64,000 nucleotides of DNA, from NCBI GenBank assembly GCA_012934845.2, contig WNNJ02002125.1, positions 116,352 through 180,351 of the forward strand. The letters run 5' to 3'. Below are positions 20,871 through 32,581 of the stretch, one piece after another (the first letter of the stretch is position 1; each line of letters starts with the position of its first letter). The notes beneath the pieces are model-generated. The model saw only the letters and a list, made by a program, of their open reading frames with translations. It did no database searches and was not told the origin of the DNA. Position numbers and translations under genes: made by a program. The DNA comes from Pomphorhynchus laevis. Taxonomy: Eukaryota > Acanthocephala > Palaeacanthocephala > Echinorhynchida > Pomphorhynchidae.

Positions 20871-23800
20871 AGTGCAGTTTCATTTTATTTGCGCATATTT
20901 TCATACTTTCTTATTGCCAATATAGAATTAGTGAGGCGCACACCTTTAACAAGACATATGGTATGGTATGATTAACATTGACTGTGATTTGTCATTAATT
21001 TAGTTCAGCCGAAAAGGCTATTGCAAATGGATTTTGGAAGTTACTTGGGAATGCTAGCATTACAAATGGAGATGTTGTACTGACTGAAGATATGAAAAGT
21101 CAGTCAGGGGGAATTTGGTCGTTGAAGGTTAATCTATATATTTTATTATTGAAAATAATTCGAAATGTATTTTAACTATATTTTAAAAATTAATAATTTA
21201 TATTTTTACAGAAGCAACGGAGCATATATTCATAACACTGGCATCAATAATAAAAAATAAACAAAAACAAAAATTAGTCGTAAGAAAAACGAAGATTGTT
21301 CAATTTCTTACTGATTTTGGCTTTTAATTGCTGCAGATCTCGAATATAGCTATTGAACAGATGTAGCCCATTCCAATTATTTTCTGTTCTAGTTGCAAAT
21401 CGGCGATGCATCATAATTATACCAATTCTCGGTTTGATTAACCTTAAAGAGTATACCCTAGTGCAATGATTGCATGAAAAAGTAAACAGTTTCTTAAGTC
21501 CATCTGCTCCAAAGTCATTCACCACTATCGTATACACCATTGTAAGATCTATAATTGTTCTATGATATCTTAATGACGTCAAATTCAAATATTTTATTTT
21601 ATCTCCATACGGTAAAGACGAGAACCGTACTATTTTGTGTGATTCCGCTCCAAAACTCTTCATTTTGCGAAATTTTTTTAATGTATGTGGAAAGCTAACA
21701 AGAAGGACTTATTCAATGTTGGGCAAAATAAAACAAATATTTTCCTAAATGAATCGGGACTAAATGACTGGAATGATCTTCTAAACAACATCAGTAATAC
21801 AAATGCTCGATGACACACTATTCTAGAATTTGTCGCAGACCTCAAATTCGACGAAACTACCACTCCAAGATATCTGTACTTAGATACCTTTGGTATGTTT
21901 ACCAAGTCTATATCATATGAAGATGAAACATATGGTTCAATTGTGTGATGTGCACGCTTCGCTTGATAAATATAGAGAAAATTTGTCTTGGACCATAAGG
22001 TGTTTATATCAGACTGCAAAACATTTACATAATTCGTACATTTATGACGGCGTGATCCCGGTGATCGTCAGCCGATACAGCCTCGAAGTTGTAATCCGTG
22101 TACATCTGTTTCAACGTTTCAAGGAACTGGCAGGTGTCTTCTCAGTCTAGCGGCGTACGTGTGTTCAAAAGATATCTAGCGTAAACAACGTTGGGTGGTT
22201 GATCATACACGTCACGTATGACAGTTATAGCTTGGCCGCAAGTCTCTGATGAATGGATAGGCTTGAACAGCGTAAGAGATACCAGCGTCAATATGAGAGC
22301 CAATTTGCCATTTTCCGTTGGGTGAATGTACTGGCTAAATTTCTCGAAAGTATGATACCGCTGTCTCCAAGCATCAACGGACTTAGATGTGACTGATAGA
22401 ATGTCAAGCTTTCTCGGTTGCAGAAACTTCGCGATTGCATTTGTAGAGGTCGACAAACTTGGACTTGACGGGTTTGACGTCTCCATCAGTTTACAATAGT
22501 CAAATAAATTGATATGAGAAATATTACAGAAGCTTTATTTGATTATCTGAAAATTACATAATTGAATTAGTTATGAAATATTATGACACGTACTAACAAT
22601 ATCACCCAAATCTTTACATAATACGCAAACATAACAATGCTAGATTAAATAGCTTCAGCAAGATCATTGATTAAGAGCATAAATAGAAACGCTTAGATTA
22701 CTGCACCCTCGAGAACACCGGCTAATATGTTGTGAGGTTTAGAAATATTCGACCCTACCCGTACTCTAAACGACATATCCGATAAATAATCGGTAATCCA
22801 AGATATAAATATTTCATCTATAGAAAGGCTTCTGAGTGTTTGTATGAGAATATGATGCGGTATTGCATTAAATGCACCAGGAAGTCAACAAATATAGCGT
22901 ATGTTCGAATCTTTCTATCAAATGCAGATTGCCATGTATCCATGGATACCAGGAAATTACTAATAGTTGACAACTTAGGACGGAAACCATGTTGGCTATC
23001 CACTATTATATTCTGGGATTTCAGTTCTTTAGAAATTTTACTAAGTATTAAGCGTTCCATGGATTTACAAGCGATACAAGTTTATGCTACTGGTATGTAA
23101 TTGGTGCAAATATGTAGTTCACTTTTCTTGGATATTTGAATAACTACAGACAGTCTCCATCGCGAAGGAATGCAAAATGATCATTGATAGGTATTTTATA
23201 GTGGTTAAGCAATAAGATGTACAAACATCTTCAAGGCTATGACCGGGATTCGATCTGGACAAATTGTAATGGATGATTTAAAACGCTTAAGTGAATTATG
23301 TACATCATTGATTATAAAAGCAGGAAGAGCTTCGTTTGTCAAAGCATCGTACACATTTGAATTACAATTACTATATTCAATATAAGTTTCAGGATACTAA
23401 CAAACGAAACTTGAAAACTCATCAGCTTGCAATTATGCCTTAGATAAATCACCAGAGACTGCATTATGCGAATTATCCATCATAAATGATTTTATTTACA
23501 ATATTACATTTTCATATCGTTGAGAATTGCTTTAGGGTCAAAAGTAACTTTTTTTATTGCGAACCATCTCCAAGAATACAAAAAGAACTTTATTTATTTG
23601 ATATTTCGACTGTACTTAGCAGTCCTTTTCAATCTAAAAATAGAAGAAAAATATTACACAAAAGAAAAGACAATTTAAAATAATGTAACTAAGTTATAGC
23701 CCTATCGGCAATAGCTAATTTCATTTTGACAACCTTATCAAAATGTTTAACAAGTTTACAGTTTACATCTTTTTGAACGTCTTGTGGAGGGAATTTTAAG

Positions 23801-26800
23801 GACCAATTAGATTTATCCCCTTCCATTGTAGGAAAGATGGAAATGTACAATGATTCCAAAACGAGCCTACGTTCAATCTGTTTTTCTATATGTAGAATAT
23901 CTGTGCTTTCGAAATCAATGTTATGACCGGTCTCAATAACATGATTGAATATTGCTGAAGATGTATCACTTTTCTTCAGGTTGTACTTATGTTGGTACTT
24001 CTCTTTTTTAAACCTTGTTTAGTTTGTCTAACATAGGTCTTCTCACAATCTGAACACGGAATAGTATATATTACACATTGTGATGCTGCAACTGGTTTCC
24101 TTTTGAAAATGCCACTAAGTCTTGTACTAGTTTTGTTGTACACTTTTATACTGTTATTAAACTTTAAAGTTAACTTCGACAACCGTATCTTTAAAGTATT
24201 ATTGATGAACGTTGATTTAACGTGTTTCATATTTAGCTTAAAAAATATTATATTTAATGACATTGTCAATGATATGTTTTATGAACGGAGAATTCTAAAT
24301 TATTCGATTATTATTCCGAACGGAAAATTTCTTTAAACACAAATATGCCTGCCATTACATTATTTTTCTTAATAGCCTGTGGACTTTCCTGAGTGGGTAG
24401 TTGAAATTGAATTCCAAGTATATTCAGATCCACAAAAAAAAAGTGATAATTTTGCTGACGGCCTTGTTCTTTGGTATGCTGATTCACCTGTTACTCTTGG
24501 AAAGGGTAAATTTTGGTTTAACGTTTTTCAACTGTTCGTATTCTTTGTCTAGGTGATGTGTACGGTTACAAGAATACTTTTAAAGGATTTGGTATCTTTC
24601 TCGATACGTTCAACAATGACCATGAAACACAACAGGTTATCGTATTTCTAATTTGGCAATAAAATTAACAATTTTGACTTTTGTTATTTTAAAGTCACGA
24701 GTAATTTTTTTATTATTTAGTAATTATTTAAACAAATAATTCTTTAATAAAAAATGACGACATTTTTTATCCAAAGTTTATTTATTGCTTGTATTTTGCG
24801 TTGAATATACTTTGATAGAACTACTGTAAAGTTTTCAAATAAAGTTAATAAGAGAATGTTTTTATTCACTGTAGATTTTTACTAATAGGAAATAAGTAAT
24901 CGTTAAATTATTAAAACAAATAATATAATTATTTTAAATAAATTTAAAAATAGTTAAAATTAAAATGATTATTCTAGAATAAAATATGAATTATCAGATA
25001 CCTAAATTTAACGTATTTACGAATATATTAATATTAAACTTTAATATAATATTTGACTTTGTATTTTCTTGAAACTCGAAAATTCGTAACATAGTTATTG
25101 TATTTGTATTATTATAATATCCTCATTGTTTTTATTATTTCATTATGACAGATTTCTTACAATCTGTCATAATTTATTTAATTTTATGAAAAAACGTGAA
25201 AAATTATTTTATTTTTATTTCACTGTTTTAATTACAAATGTTTGATGTTCTTAACAATTTAATGACATATTTAATTTAAAACATTCAAATTATACTATTT
25301 TGTTAAAAAATATTAATTAATATAAATGTTGCTAAATGTAAAAACTTTTTTGAATTTTTTAATATTTATTAGTGAATGTTTTTTATAAAAAATCATATGC
25401 TATGTATTATATTACTTTTTTCTAAACATTTTTGTTAATTTCCATCTCAAACGAGACAGTTTTATATGAAAAATTATATTTTAATATCTTCTTTTTCTTT
25501 TTCTTTAGCGTTTGTTCCACTTCGTTACGGAGTCCGCCTTTTTAACCAAATGCTTCAACTTTTCTCTGTCTTTCGCGCATTCTTCTATTACCCCAGCTAC
25601 AATCATATTCCTTATTGTGTCCATCCATCTCTACTTAGGACGCCCAAGGGGTAGTATTCCTGATACATCCACGTCCATCCCCACTCTTTATGACGATGGT
25701 TGTGTTTGCGCGGATTACATGACCAAACCATTGTAATCGGGTTTCCCGTAATTTTTCCTCAATCTGCTGAATTCCAAACCTTTTTCGGATAATTTCGTTT
25801 ATTACATGATCGAGCAGTGTGATGCCTCCCATCCAACTCAGCATTCGCATTTCCATCACTCTTAATTTGTGTGCGGTTTCGTTTGTAGCAGGTCAGCACT
25901 CTGCTCCATTCAGTGTAACTGGGCGAATGACGGTGTGGTATATATTTGGTTCAAGATTATCTGGCATTTTCTTATCGCATATTACGCCAGTCATCGCACG
26001 CCATTTTGCCAACGCACAGTTGATCCTCCTAATGATCTCAACTGCAATCGGCCCGTTTGATGCTACGGTGCTGCCGAGATATGGAAAGTCCTATTTCGTT
26101 TTAATGCTAATGCAATCTATCTGGAAGTTATCATTTTATATTTTTATATAAAATGTAATAATAATTTGTATAATCATATAATATTAAAATATAATATTTT
26201 GATTGTATAATATTTTTACCTGTGATTTTACAATATATCACGACTCGTTTAAATGATATCAAATAAAATAAAAACTAAAAATAAAAGATAAACAACCTTC
26301 ATTTTATTGCCAGTATCTGCAAAATGAAAAAAAAATATCTACAAATTGTAAATCGAACAAGATTTTTAAATAATATTACTTAGGTAATACAAGTGATTAT
26401 TAAATATAAATGTGGTCATTATATATTTATATATAAACACATCGGTTAGTAGATCTGTGCTATATAATGCCACTGGATAATATAATGTCATTAAATAATG
26501 ACTATAACTTTGACAACGTCATTATATTTCGATCCTTTCTTTTGTCCTTTTAATTTGATTATCTTGTTTGATTGACAGCACAAGTATCCTTATGTATATC
26601 TTATTGCTCACTATGGAAGTGTTTATTTCGATAACGATCATGCAGGTGCAAACACTCAAGAAATCAGTTGTGTATTCGAATTTAGATCATCAAAGCTTAC
26701 GGCATTTATTAAGTTACAACACAAGAATGATACTTTGACGGTAATTTTAATTTTTCTGTTTCAATATTCACACGATTTATCAATAAAACAAATTATATAA

Positions 26801-29800
26801 TAATTAAACACAACAAGTTGATTACTTAAATAATAAGTAAAGAGTAAATTCTAAGTGACGTAGCATTGCTCAAGTCAAATGCCATTCTGGCAAAATGATT
26901 CACATTGTGGTATACATCAAGTTAGGAATAAACGGATTCATTTTATTGCCGGTATCTGAAAGAAAACAAACATAATCGTAATTTTACAACTAAAAACAAA
27001 TTTTAAACAAAATAGGAATAATAAATAATCAGATAGATATTATTATCTGATTCTTTAATAAATAATCAGATATATACAAGTGATTATTATTGAAAAATTA
27101 TTAAAGATGTAATCGTTATTGTATCCTAAATTACAATGGTTACTAATGTTCAAACACAGATTGGAAAATCTTTTACTATAATAAATATATTTATCAATCT
27201 ATGTTTGTTGTATAAATATATACTGATAAATAAGAATCAAATTGCGTAATGGGATATCAATATTTCTTAAAATTGCTATGCTAATTTCGTAATTAACCAA
27301 TATCTTATTCTAATGTAAAGTATATTATTTATTATCCATCCATAAAAATTTGCACTTAAGAGTTTAAATTTATTCATTATATTATTGTGTTGATTTATAT
27401 ATTTTACTATTTTCTGCTTGATGTTATTTTTATAGTAACCTAGTTTAAAATATGTATCTATTAAATTATTTAAATGATTTTGAAGAAAGCCAATATCATT
27501 AACATATCGTTGCAATTCTTAAAATTTCATTATTTAATGTATTATATTTTATATTATATGGTATGCATGAATGCTCATGCAAAAATATGTTTCTTGTAAA
27601 TTTAAATATGTCATCTTTACGATATAAATTAATAGTAGTTTTAGTTAATGTTAATTTAATGTTCATATCTAGATATACACCTTCTTTATCATTAATATTG
27701 GTTTTGTTAAGAATAAGGCTTTCTGGATAAATTTTTCCACTAATTGAATAACAATTATTAGAATTAAATACACATATATCATCAATGTATCGAAACATAT
27801 ATTTCCATATATTTATATTGTTTAGATTTAGTTTTTACACAGTTATGAACAAATTCATATTCTATAAAGCTTAAATACAAGTCAGCTATAACTGGGCTAC
27901 GATTACCACCCATTAGAACACATTTTACTTGTCTAAATATAGATGTCCCTACTTTTAAATAATTTTGATTTATCAAAATATTTAAGGATTCTATTAATTT
28001 CAATTTTATCCATATATTTATATTTACTTGATGGTTTAATTTTTGTTAGATAGGCGTTATAATTATTATAACATATATATGTATATCTTTTTCCGAATAT
28101 AAGATTAATTAATTTTACTAACGCTTCTTTAATATCTACTAAATCTAGATTTGTATATAGCGTACTAAAATCGTATGTATTTATATTTTGAAAATTTATT
28201 CCTTTTGTCTGTTCTAAAAATTCTTTTGTAGAATTAATACTGAAATAGTGTTTTATACCAGTATTAATTTCGATTACCTTGCAATATTTTTTAAAATGTG
28301 CTTTAATTACTTTAAGTATTTTATTCATATAGAGAGAAAGTGGTTTTAATGTACATTTAAACGCACTACATATGAACCTAGGTTTTATTGGATTTTTATG
28401 TAATTTTGGATTCCAATATAATATAGGTATAGTTTTATTATCTAATTCAACCTTTATACCCTTTTTATCCATTATAGAACAGTGACTTGTAATAATTGTT
28501 TCTAAACTCAACTCACTACGTTCATGTGTTGGATTTACATTTAAATCAATCTATATTTATACCCTTTTGATATCTGCTTTCTTAATTCACAATTTTCAAT
28601 TAATTCTAGATTATGGGTACATATATGTTCATTTATTTTATCAAAACTAAGACTTTTACAATTGCATTCTGTTTCCATTATGTTTCTAATATTATCGTTA
28701 CATATTGATTTTAATTCTTTATTATAATTACAAATGTTTCGTCTTAATGGTGGTCCTAATTTGCATTTGATGATAATTGTAAATCCTATAATTCTGGTTG
28801 TCGCATGACATTATCCTCACAGGTATTGTTCCTATTTTTAATACAGCAGGACGCTACTAATCAGTCTGGTTTATTCTCATCAGCTGCTGACCCAGACATA
28901 CATTTCACGTTTTGACCCTTATTATCTACTTTCTCCGTAGACTGATGCTGATCGGATTTGAACTCAGGACGTCTGTATCGCGATTCAACGCTACATCCAC
29001 TAGGCTACTGCTCCTGTGGTGTACGGAGTAAAGGAGGTTTCTAAAAATAGGTAGAATTCACACAAGGTAGGTTCTTAAGGTAGGTTTCACACACGTAAGG
29101 TAGGCTTCTAGTAGATTGTTAGAATATGATCCCCTACCAAAAGTAATATACATAAATGTATATCTACACTACTGGAGCAGCCAACCTAGTGGATGTAGCG
29201 TTAAATCACAATACAGACGTCCTGAGTTCGAATCTGATCAGCACCAGTGTACGGAGTAAGCAGTTAATATGGGTCGAAACGTATTTGTACCACAACTATA
29301 AAAATTTCAGCTCACAAATGTAATGAAATTATATTGTAATTTTTTTGTTTAGGCACATAATAAATTATCAACACGAGAAAGGTTGTTCTATCTTTATAGG
29401 TTGTAACATCTTTAAAAGTATCACTGTGTATAATGAAACATTGTAAAATTTATGAAAGAAGAACCTTTTTCGTGTGGATAATTTATTATGTGCCTAAGCA
29501 TAGAATGAGATGGCACACGAATGTGATTTTAACAGAATAATTGTAAATGCCATTTGATCAAAGAAGTAATTTATTACTAGAATCGGATGAAGTGCAAGCT
29601 ATTCTAAAACAATAAACTAAACTATGACACTATGTCGCTTAACTTTGATAGACAATCTTTACTAATTGCTTTTTTAATTGTTTTAATTTTGTATTACCTA
29701 TTGGTGTTAGCTACATTCCGCACCATTTTCTATTGATGCTTTATCTCTTCGTTTTGTTAATTTTCCCAATAAAGTTATGGAAACGAAGAAGCGACGAAAA

Positions 29801-30901
29801 TTATACAAAGTGTTTTTCAACCGTTATCAATAATTTACCGACAAATTGTTCCTTTGGAGTCACTGCATCTACTGGCTACTTTTCAGGTTTATATCATCAA
29901 ATAGAAAAGTTTCAATTTTTCAACTTATCCTTAGATCTACACAAATTGATTAGTTTTCATCTGATAGATTTGACCGAAGAAAAGGTAAATTCGCAAATTG
30001 CTTCAAATTTGTAGAACTTTTGTTTGTATATTTAAAAGCTTCTAAACTATAATAAAAGACATTATATTTACAAAAGTTCTTTAAAACTATTACATCTGCA
30101 TTGTTTACAAAGATATATTTTAAATCGACAAGCAAGGAATATTCCATTATTTGATAAATTTTTAAATGCAACTCTGATTTACAAAGTAAATAAAATCATA
30201 TGTAATAAATAAAATTCGCTTAAGTAATGCAAATAAAGATTAACTTAGTGTGGTTTATGATCTATTATATTTTGAATGTATAGGATAACAAAACTCAACG
30301 CATTAAATTTAAACATTCTAAATAAATGAACTCTTATTAACTTGCTATAATTTATTGTTTATAATTTAAACATTACTAAAATGCTTACCGATTGTGTTGA
30401 ATCTATTTTTGACTAAAAAATAGATTTTTCAAATCCCATTTATGATGATGACGATGCTGATTACGATAATAATGATGATAATATTGATGATAATGATGTC
30501 GCAACTCGTTATATTGCAGCATTATTATATATAACAGCAATATTTAATATATTATAATAATTAAATAATATAATATAATTATATTATATTATAATATTAT
30601 ATATAATATTATATATAATATAATTATATATTAAATAATATTCGATAATTCATGAATTGGTTGTATAAACATTGTTAAAATTAAAAACCATTCCTGCAAG
30701 CGAAATTTGAAAAATTTTCTATTAATATTTCGACACCAAGTTATTTCTTATTTGATAACATAATATTTTTTACAGTTCAAACAAAAATTATGTATGAGCG
30801 TGATCATCTTAGACATAGTAACAGTGATCTTGCTATTGCTAACGATATTTTTTTTCAATTTTTATGATAACACCTACATATTTAATCTTGCTTTTCATTG
30901 A
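20858..30901 (+). CDS. L-type lectin, ERGIC-53/VIP36-like (seven exons, 310 aa)
   Basis: Exons: 20858-20960, 21009-21127, 24376-24505, 24553-24635, 26579-26740, 29775-29984, 30776-30901; all introns GT-AG and phases agree. Residues 1-20 form a signal peptide (MNPIQCSFILFAHIFILSYC). The lectin domain shows FWKLLGNASITNG, MKSQSGGIWSL, FADGLVLWYAD, FKGFGIFLDTFNND and CSFGVTASTGYF. The disulphide cysteines (EISC, YTKCF) are kept. The last exon encodes a single membrane segment (MSVIILDIVTVILLLLTIFF) and a 14-residue tail. Family members carry glycoproteins between ER and Golgi. By hand alignment, the sugar/Ca2+-binding YDH...D loop reads YFDNDHAG and the late HD pair reads HQ, so binding may be lost. 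The tail lacks KKFF. No AATAAA is near; ATTAAA lies at 30910. Confidence 0.82.
21274..23310 (-). pseudogene. CR1-like LINE RT relic in lectin intron 2
   Basis: Minus-sense order: RWRLSVVIQISKKSE (about 23170), MERLILSKISKELK and SQHGFRPKLSTISNFLVS (23060-22900), NAIPHHILIQTLRSL and AGVLEGAVI (motif B, about 22860-22710), then after an insert LQSDINTLW and YRYLGVVVSSNL (22019-21850), and a C-terminal domain KYLNLTSLRYHRTIIDL ... NNWNGLHLFNSYI (21620-21340). Motif C is missing at the insert. Multiple frameshifts. Confidence 0.75.
22025..22486 (-). pseudogene. LTR-retrotransposon gag fragment nested in the CR1-like LINE
   Basis: A 114-codon frame starts METSNPSSPSLSTS and contains DAWRQRYHTFEKFSQYI, LTLFKPIHS and VVYARYLLNTRTPLD. 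After a frameshift it continues CQFLETLKQMYTDYNF. This matches the gag capsid-like region of gypsy-type elements. It interrupts the LINE between RT motif B and the thumb. Gag would form particle shells; only this piece remains. Confidence 0.6.
23697..24290 (-). pseudogene. Canonical Penelope endonuclease relic in lectin intron 2
   Basis: Minus-strand frame with IFKRKPVAASQCVIYTIPC and SDCEKTYVRQTKQGLKKR: GIY-YIG with paired cysteines, but YIG changed to YVR. The continuation in another frame has SDTSSAIFNHVIETGHNIDF, typical of Penelope C-termini, then IEKQIERRLVLESLY. It ends close to the exon 3 acceptor. Confidence 0.7.
24636..25490. other. AT-rich part of lectin intron 4
   Basis: About 80% A/T with no recognisable element. 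It holds a short palindrome, GACAGATTTCTTACAATCTG followed by TC (25147-25168). Confidence 0.5.
25500..26110 (-). pseudogene. RTE-like LINE C-terminal fragment in lectin intron 4
   Basis: Minus sense: YLGSTVASNGPIAVEIIRRI, CALAKWRAMTGV, YHTVIRPVTLNGAECWPATN, MRMLSWMGGITLLDHVINEI, LRETRLQWFGHVIRAN, ending VAGVIEECAKDREKLKHL. This is the standard RTE-type post-RT domain (AECW, RLRWFGHV). One or two frameshifts; the RT palm is absent. Confidence 0.75.
26285..26420 (-). pseudogene. Degenerate duplicate of the lectin 5' end
   Basis: In minus sense TTTTGCAG is followed by ATACTGGCAATAAAATGAAG, closely matching the bases just before the lectin start codon. The ATG opens a 17-codon hydrophobic frame (MKVVYLLFLVFILFDII). 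The upstream word AATACAAGTGATTATTA is shared with 27070. Confidence 0.45.
26935..27290 (-). repeat. Inverted copy of the lectin 5' flank and start region
   Basis: Minus sense reads into TTTCTTTCAGATACCGGCAA and AAAATGAATCCG, then a 13-codon frame (MNPFIPNLMYTTM). It is continuous with a minus-strand Naiad-like RT (27276-28511), just as 20400-20870 is continuous with a plus-strand RT piece. The whole block therefore seems duplicated in inverse orientation. Confidence 0.7.
27276..28750 (-). pseudogene. Naiad-like PLE, linker plus RT, in lectin intron 5
   Basis: The minus-strand RT runs 28511-27933, 28003-27782, 27798-27499 and 27515-27276 in alternating frames. Motifs: ILYWNPKLHKNPIKPRFIC, TYDFSTLYTNLDLVDI, GNRSPVIADLYLSFIEYEF, MFRYIDDICVF, YLDMNIKL. 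28750-28555 holds linker residues (NEHICTHNLELIENCE), joined to the RT by an internal deletion of about 0.3 kb. Three frameshifts. It is the most complete RT core in the window. Confidence 0.85.
28850..29020 (-). repeat. tRNA-derived SINE
   Basis: Minus sense has GGAGCAGTAGCCTAGTGGAT with a good box A (TAGCCTAGTGG, 29007-28997), then GAGTTCAAATCC as box B (28965-28954), about 42 bp apart as in tRNA genes. The body continues CAGTCTACGGAG, GGGTCAAAACGTGAAATG and CAGCTGATGAG. Box A and B would recruit RNA polymerase III. Confidence 0.65.
29172..29300 (+). repeat. tRNA-derived SINE, opposite orientation
   Basis: Plus sense GGAGCAGCCAACCTAGTGGA (weaker box A) and GAGTTCGAATCTG (box B, about 29224-29236), then GTGTACGGAGTAAG and GGGTCGAAACGTA. 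It forms an inverted pair with 28850-29020, so an intron transcript could fold back. Confidence 0.65.
29352..29494. mobile_element. TA-flanked MITE (mariner-like ends)
   Basis: 143 bp with terminal inverted repeats of about 38 bp: GGCACATAATAAATTATC at the left and GATAATTTATTATGTGCC at the right, continuing through ACACGA/TCGTGT and AAAGGTT/AACCTTT. TA directly flanks both ends, as expected of a Tc1/mariner target duplication. No transposase. It lies in lectin intron 5. Confidence 0.7.
29985..30775. other. Lectin intron 6, AT-rich with a GAT-rich microsatellite
   Basis: Contains a degenerate (GAT)n tract at 30440-30500 that reads as an aspartate-rich frame after a TAA, and an A/T palindromic block near 30540-30640. 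The 3' end is a good polypyrimidine acceptor (ATTTTTTACAG, 30765-30775). Confidence 0.5.
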
Positions 30902-30966
30902 TCTTACTTATTAAATTTGCGGAGCATTCACTAACGCTTCCCAAATTGGAAAAATTGCTGCATTTA

Positions 30967-31450
30967 TTAGTCAATTTATAAAATTTGACTTTTATCATGA
31001 AAACGGAAGGTGCTCGGGGTCAATGTGTAATGATCAAAATTGAAATGGCAAGACGCCCCGCATGAGTTAGAAAATTTATTGATTTTTCAATTCCAGTTTG
31101 TTATCATTATCAGAAATTGTAATATAACCAAGACAAATTTTAACCGTACCTAACGGATATAGATATCTGAATTCTCTGCTTTTTGAAATCTTAATTAAAA
31201 TTTGTCTTGGTTATATTCAGTTCTTACAATTTCTGATGATGATACGAAACTGGAATAGAAAATTCAATAAATTTTCTAACTCTTGCCATTTCAATTTTGA
31301 TAAATTGAATTTGATTTTAAATTTAAATTTTGAGTTTTAACTTGATATAAATATAAATTGTATAAAATCTTATATGATTTATTATTTATCTTTATTTATG
31401 GATGATTTTTTATGTCGTATAAAAAACGTAGAATCAGTTATCTGACCTGA
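30967..31450 (+). repeat. Naiad-like 3' tail split by a Penelope end-pair
   Basis: 30967-30998 (TTATTAGTCAATTTATAAAA) and 31316-31450 (ending AACGTAGAATCAGTTATCTG) are two parts of one tail. The inverted Penelope ends at 31030-31312 lie between them. Confidence 0.6.
31030..31312. repeat. Inverted pair of Penelope terminal repeats
   Basis: Arms of about 115 bp (31030-31148 and 31190-31312 inverted) share ATGGCAAGA/GAGTTAGAAAATTTATTGA and AACCAAGACAAATTTTA. The right arm has CTGATGA-TGATAC-GAAACTGG (31233-31253), a hammerhead core whose stem II has collapsed; the left arm has a mutated version. The 40-bp centre copies 31838-31890. Confidence 0.6.
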
Positions 31451-31708
31451 TTCATTATGCCTTCTTCACATATCTCTACACGTTTTAAGTATCGATAATT
31501 TTTGCGTTCTTCGTGATGCTGAAATAAACTGCGCGTATTATAATCGTTGTTATAATTGTATTATAGCAACGCTAACATCAATACATATATCTCAAATCGT
31601 TTTCCAAATAATCCCGCAAACATTATGCCAAGTTTGCAGCGTCTTATGCATACATTGTTGATTTATTGAACTGCATACATGTATCAGACCCACGCAAGCA
31701 CAATGTAA

Positions 31709-32460
31709 CTATTTTGCTATCACATCTCTGACGGCATGGTGCATGGCAATAACTATTCCGTCATGAGTGAGAGACATGCTGCATTCTAAATTATGTACTA
31801 CATTTACACTAATTCCTGACATCTTTAGGTGTCCATCCGTACCTAACGGATATAGATATCTGAATTCTCTGCTTCTTGAAATCTTAACTGAATTACAGTA
31901 TATTTCTGTCAAATATTCTCTAATAATTTGAGATGCCCATATTGATCATTCGTGCTGGTAATGAGAACATTTGTATATTATCTGTAGTTATCTCCTTACC
32001 AATTAAAACAATTTTTGGCAATCGCATCTTACTGTTTTGTAGACATTTCTTTAATGCAAATTGTGGTCCTCTGACAACACGTCCATTTACTTTGTACTGA
32101 ATTAACTAGCAAACCGTATAAAAGATGTGGATCTATAGAAGTAATTTATGCGAGTATGCATACAATTTCAGTCCATTTTGAAACCTTAATTTCAATTTCC
32201 ATATTCTTTAATTCAGATGACCCAAAAGCCGAACCTAATACTTACATACCATCAGTAACAATATTTATACCTTCTGATGCAAATAAGTTGAAAGCAAATT
32301 TTGTGTTCTCCGTATGGACTACAAAAATACATTTACCAATGTTTACTTTATAGCCGCCGTAAAAGGCTCCGACAGCACAAAGTAGCCTCCATACCTTCAA
32401 CAAATCCCACGTGGTTCGTATACACATAGTGTCGTCTGCATACCAAATATTCGTTATTTT
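31709..32460 (-). pseudogene. LINE RT relic with YADD box
   Basis: Minus sense: NIWYADDTMCIRTTWDLLKV (about 32450), YGGYKVNIGKCIFVVH, VLGSAFGSSELKNMEIEIKV (about 32230), and near 31750 THDGIVIAMHHAVRDVIAK, the HNVVRD(I/V)IAK block of the 1010-aa LINE. It is an older relative of the adjacent intact LINE, broken by stops. Confidence 0.65.
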
Positions 32461-32581
32461 TAGTATGATTGTTTCTATATACTATATTATTATTTTTTTA
32501 TTATAATTTTTTTTAAATACAAACATTTAAGAATACAGTCAAATAATAGTTATTAAGTCTTGTTCCATGCTGACTAACTGA

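Noticed and set aside
30360-30560. Aspartate-rich frame ending in a hydrophobic stretch (YDDDDADYDNNDDNIDDN) as a coding exon.
   Set aside because: Best explained as a degenerate GAT microsatellite within intron 6; an in-frame TAA precedes it and the lectin has a better last exon.
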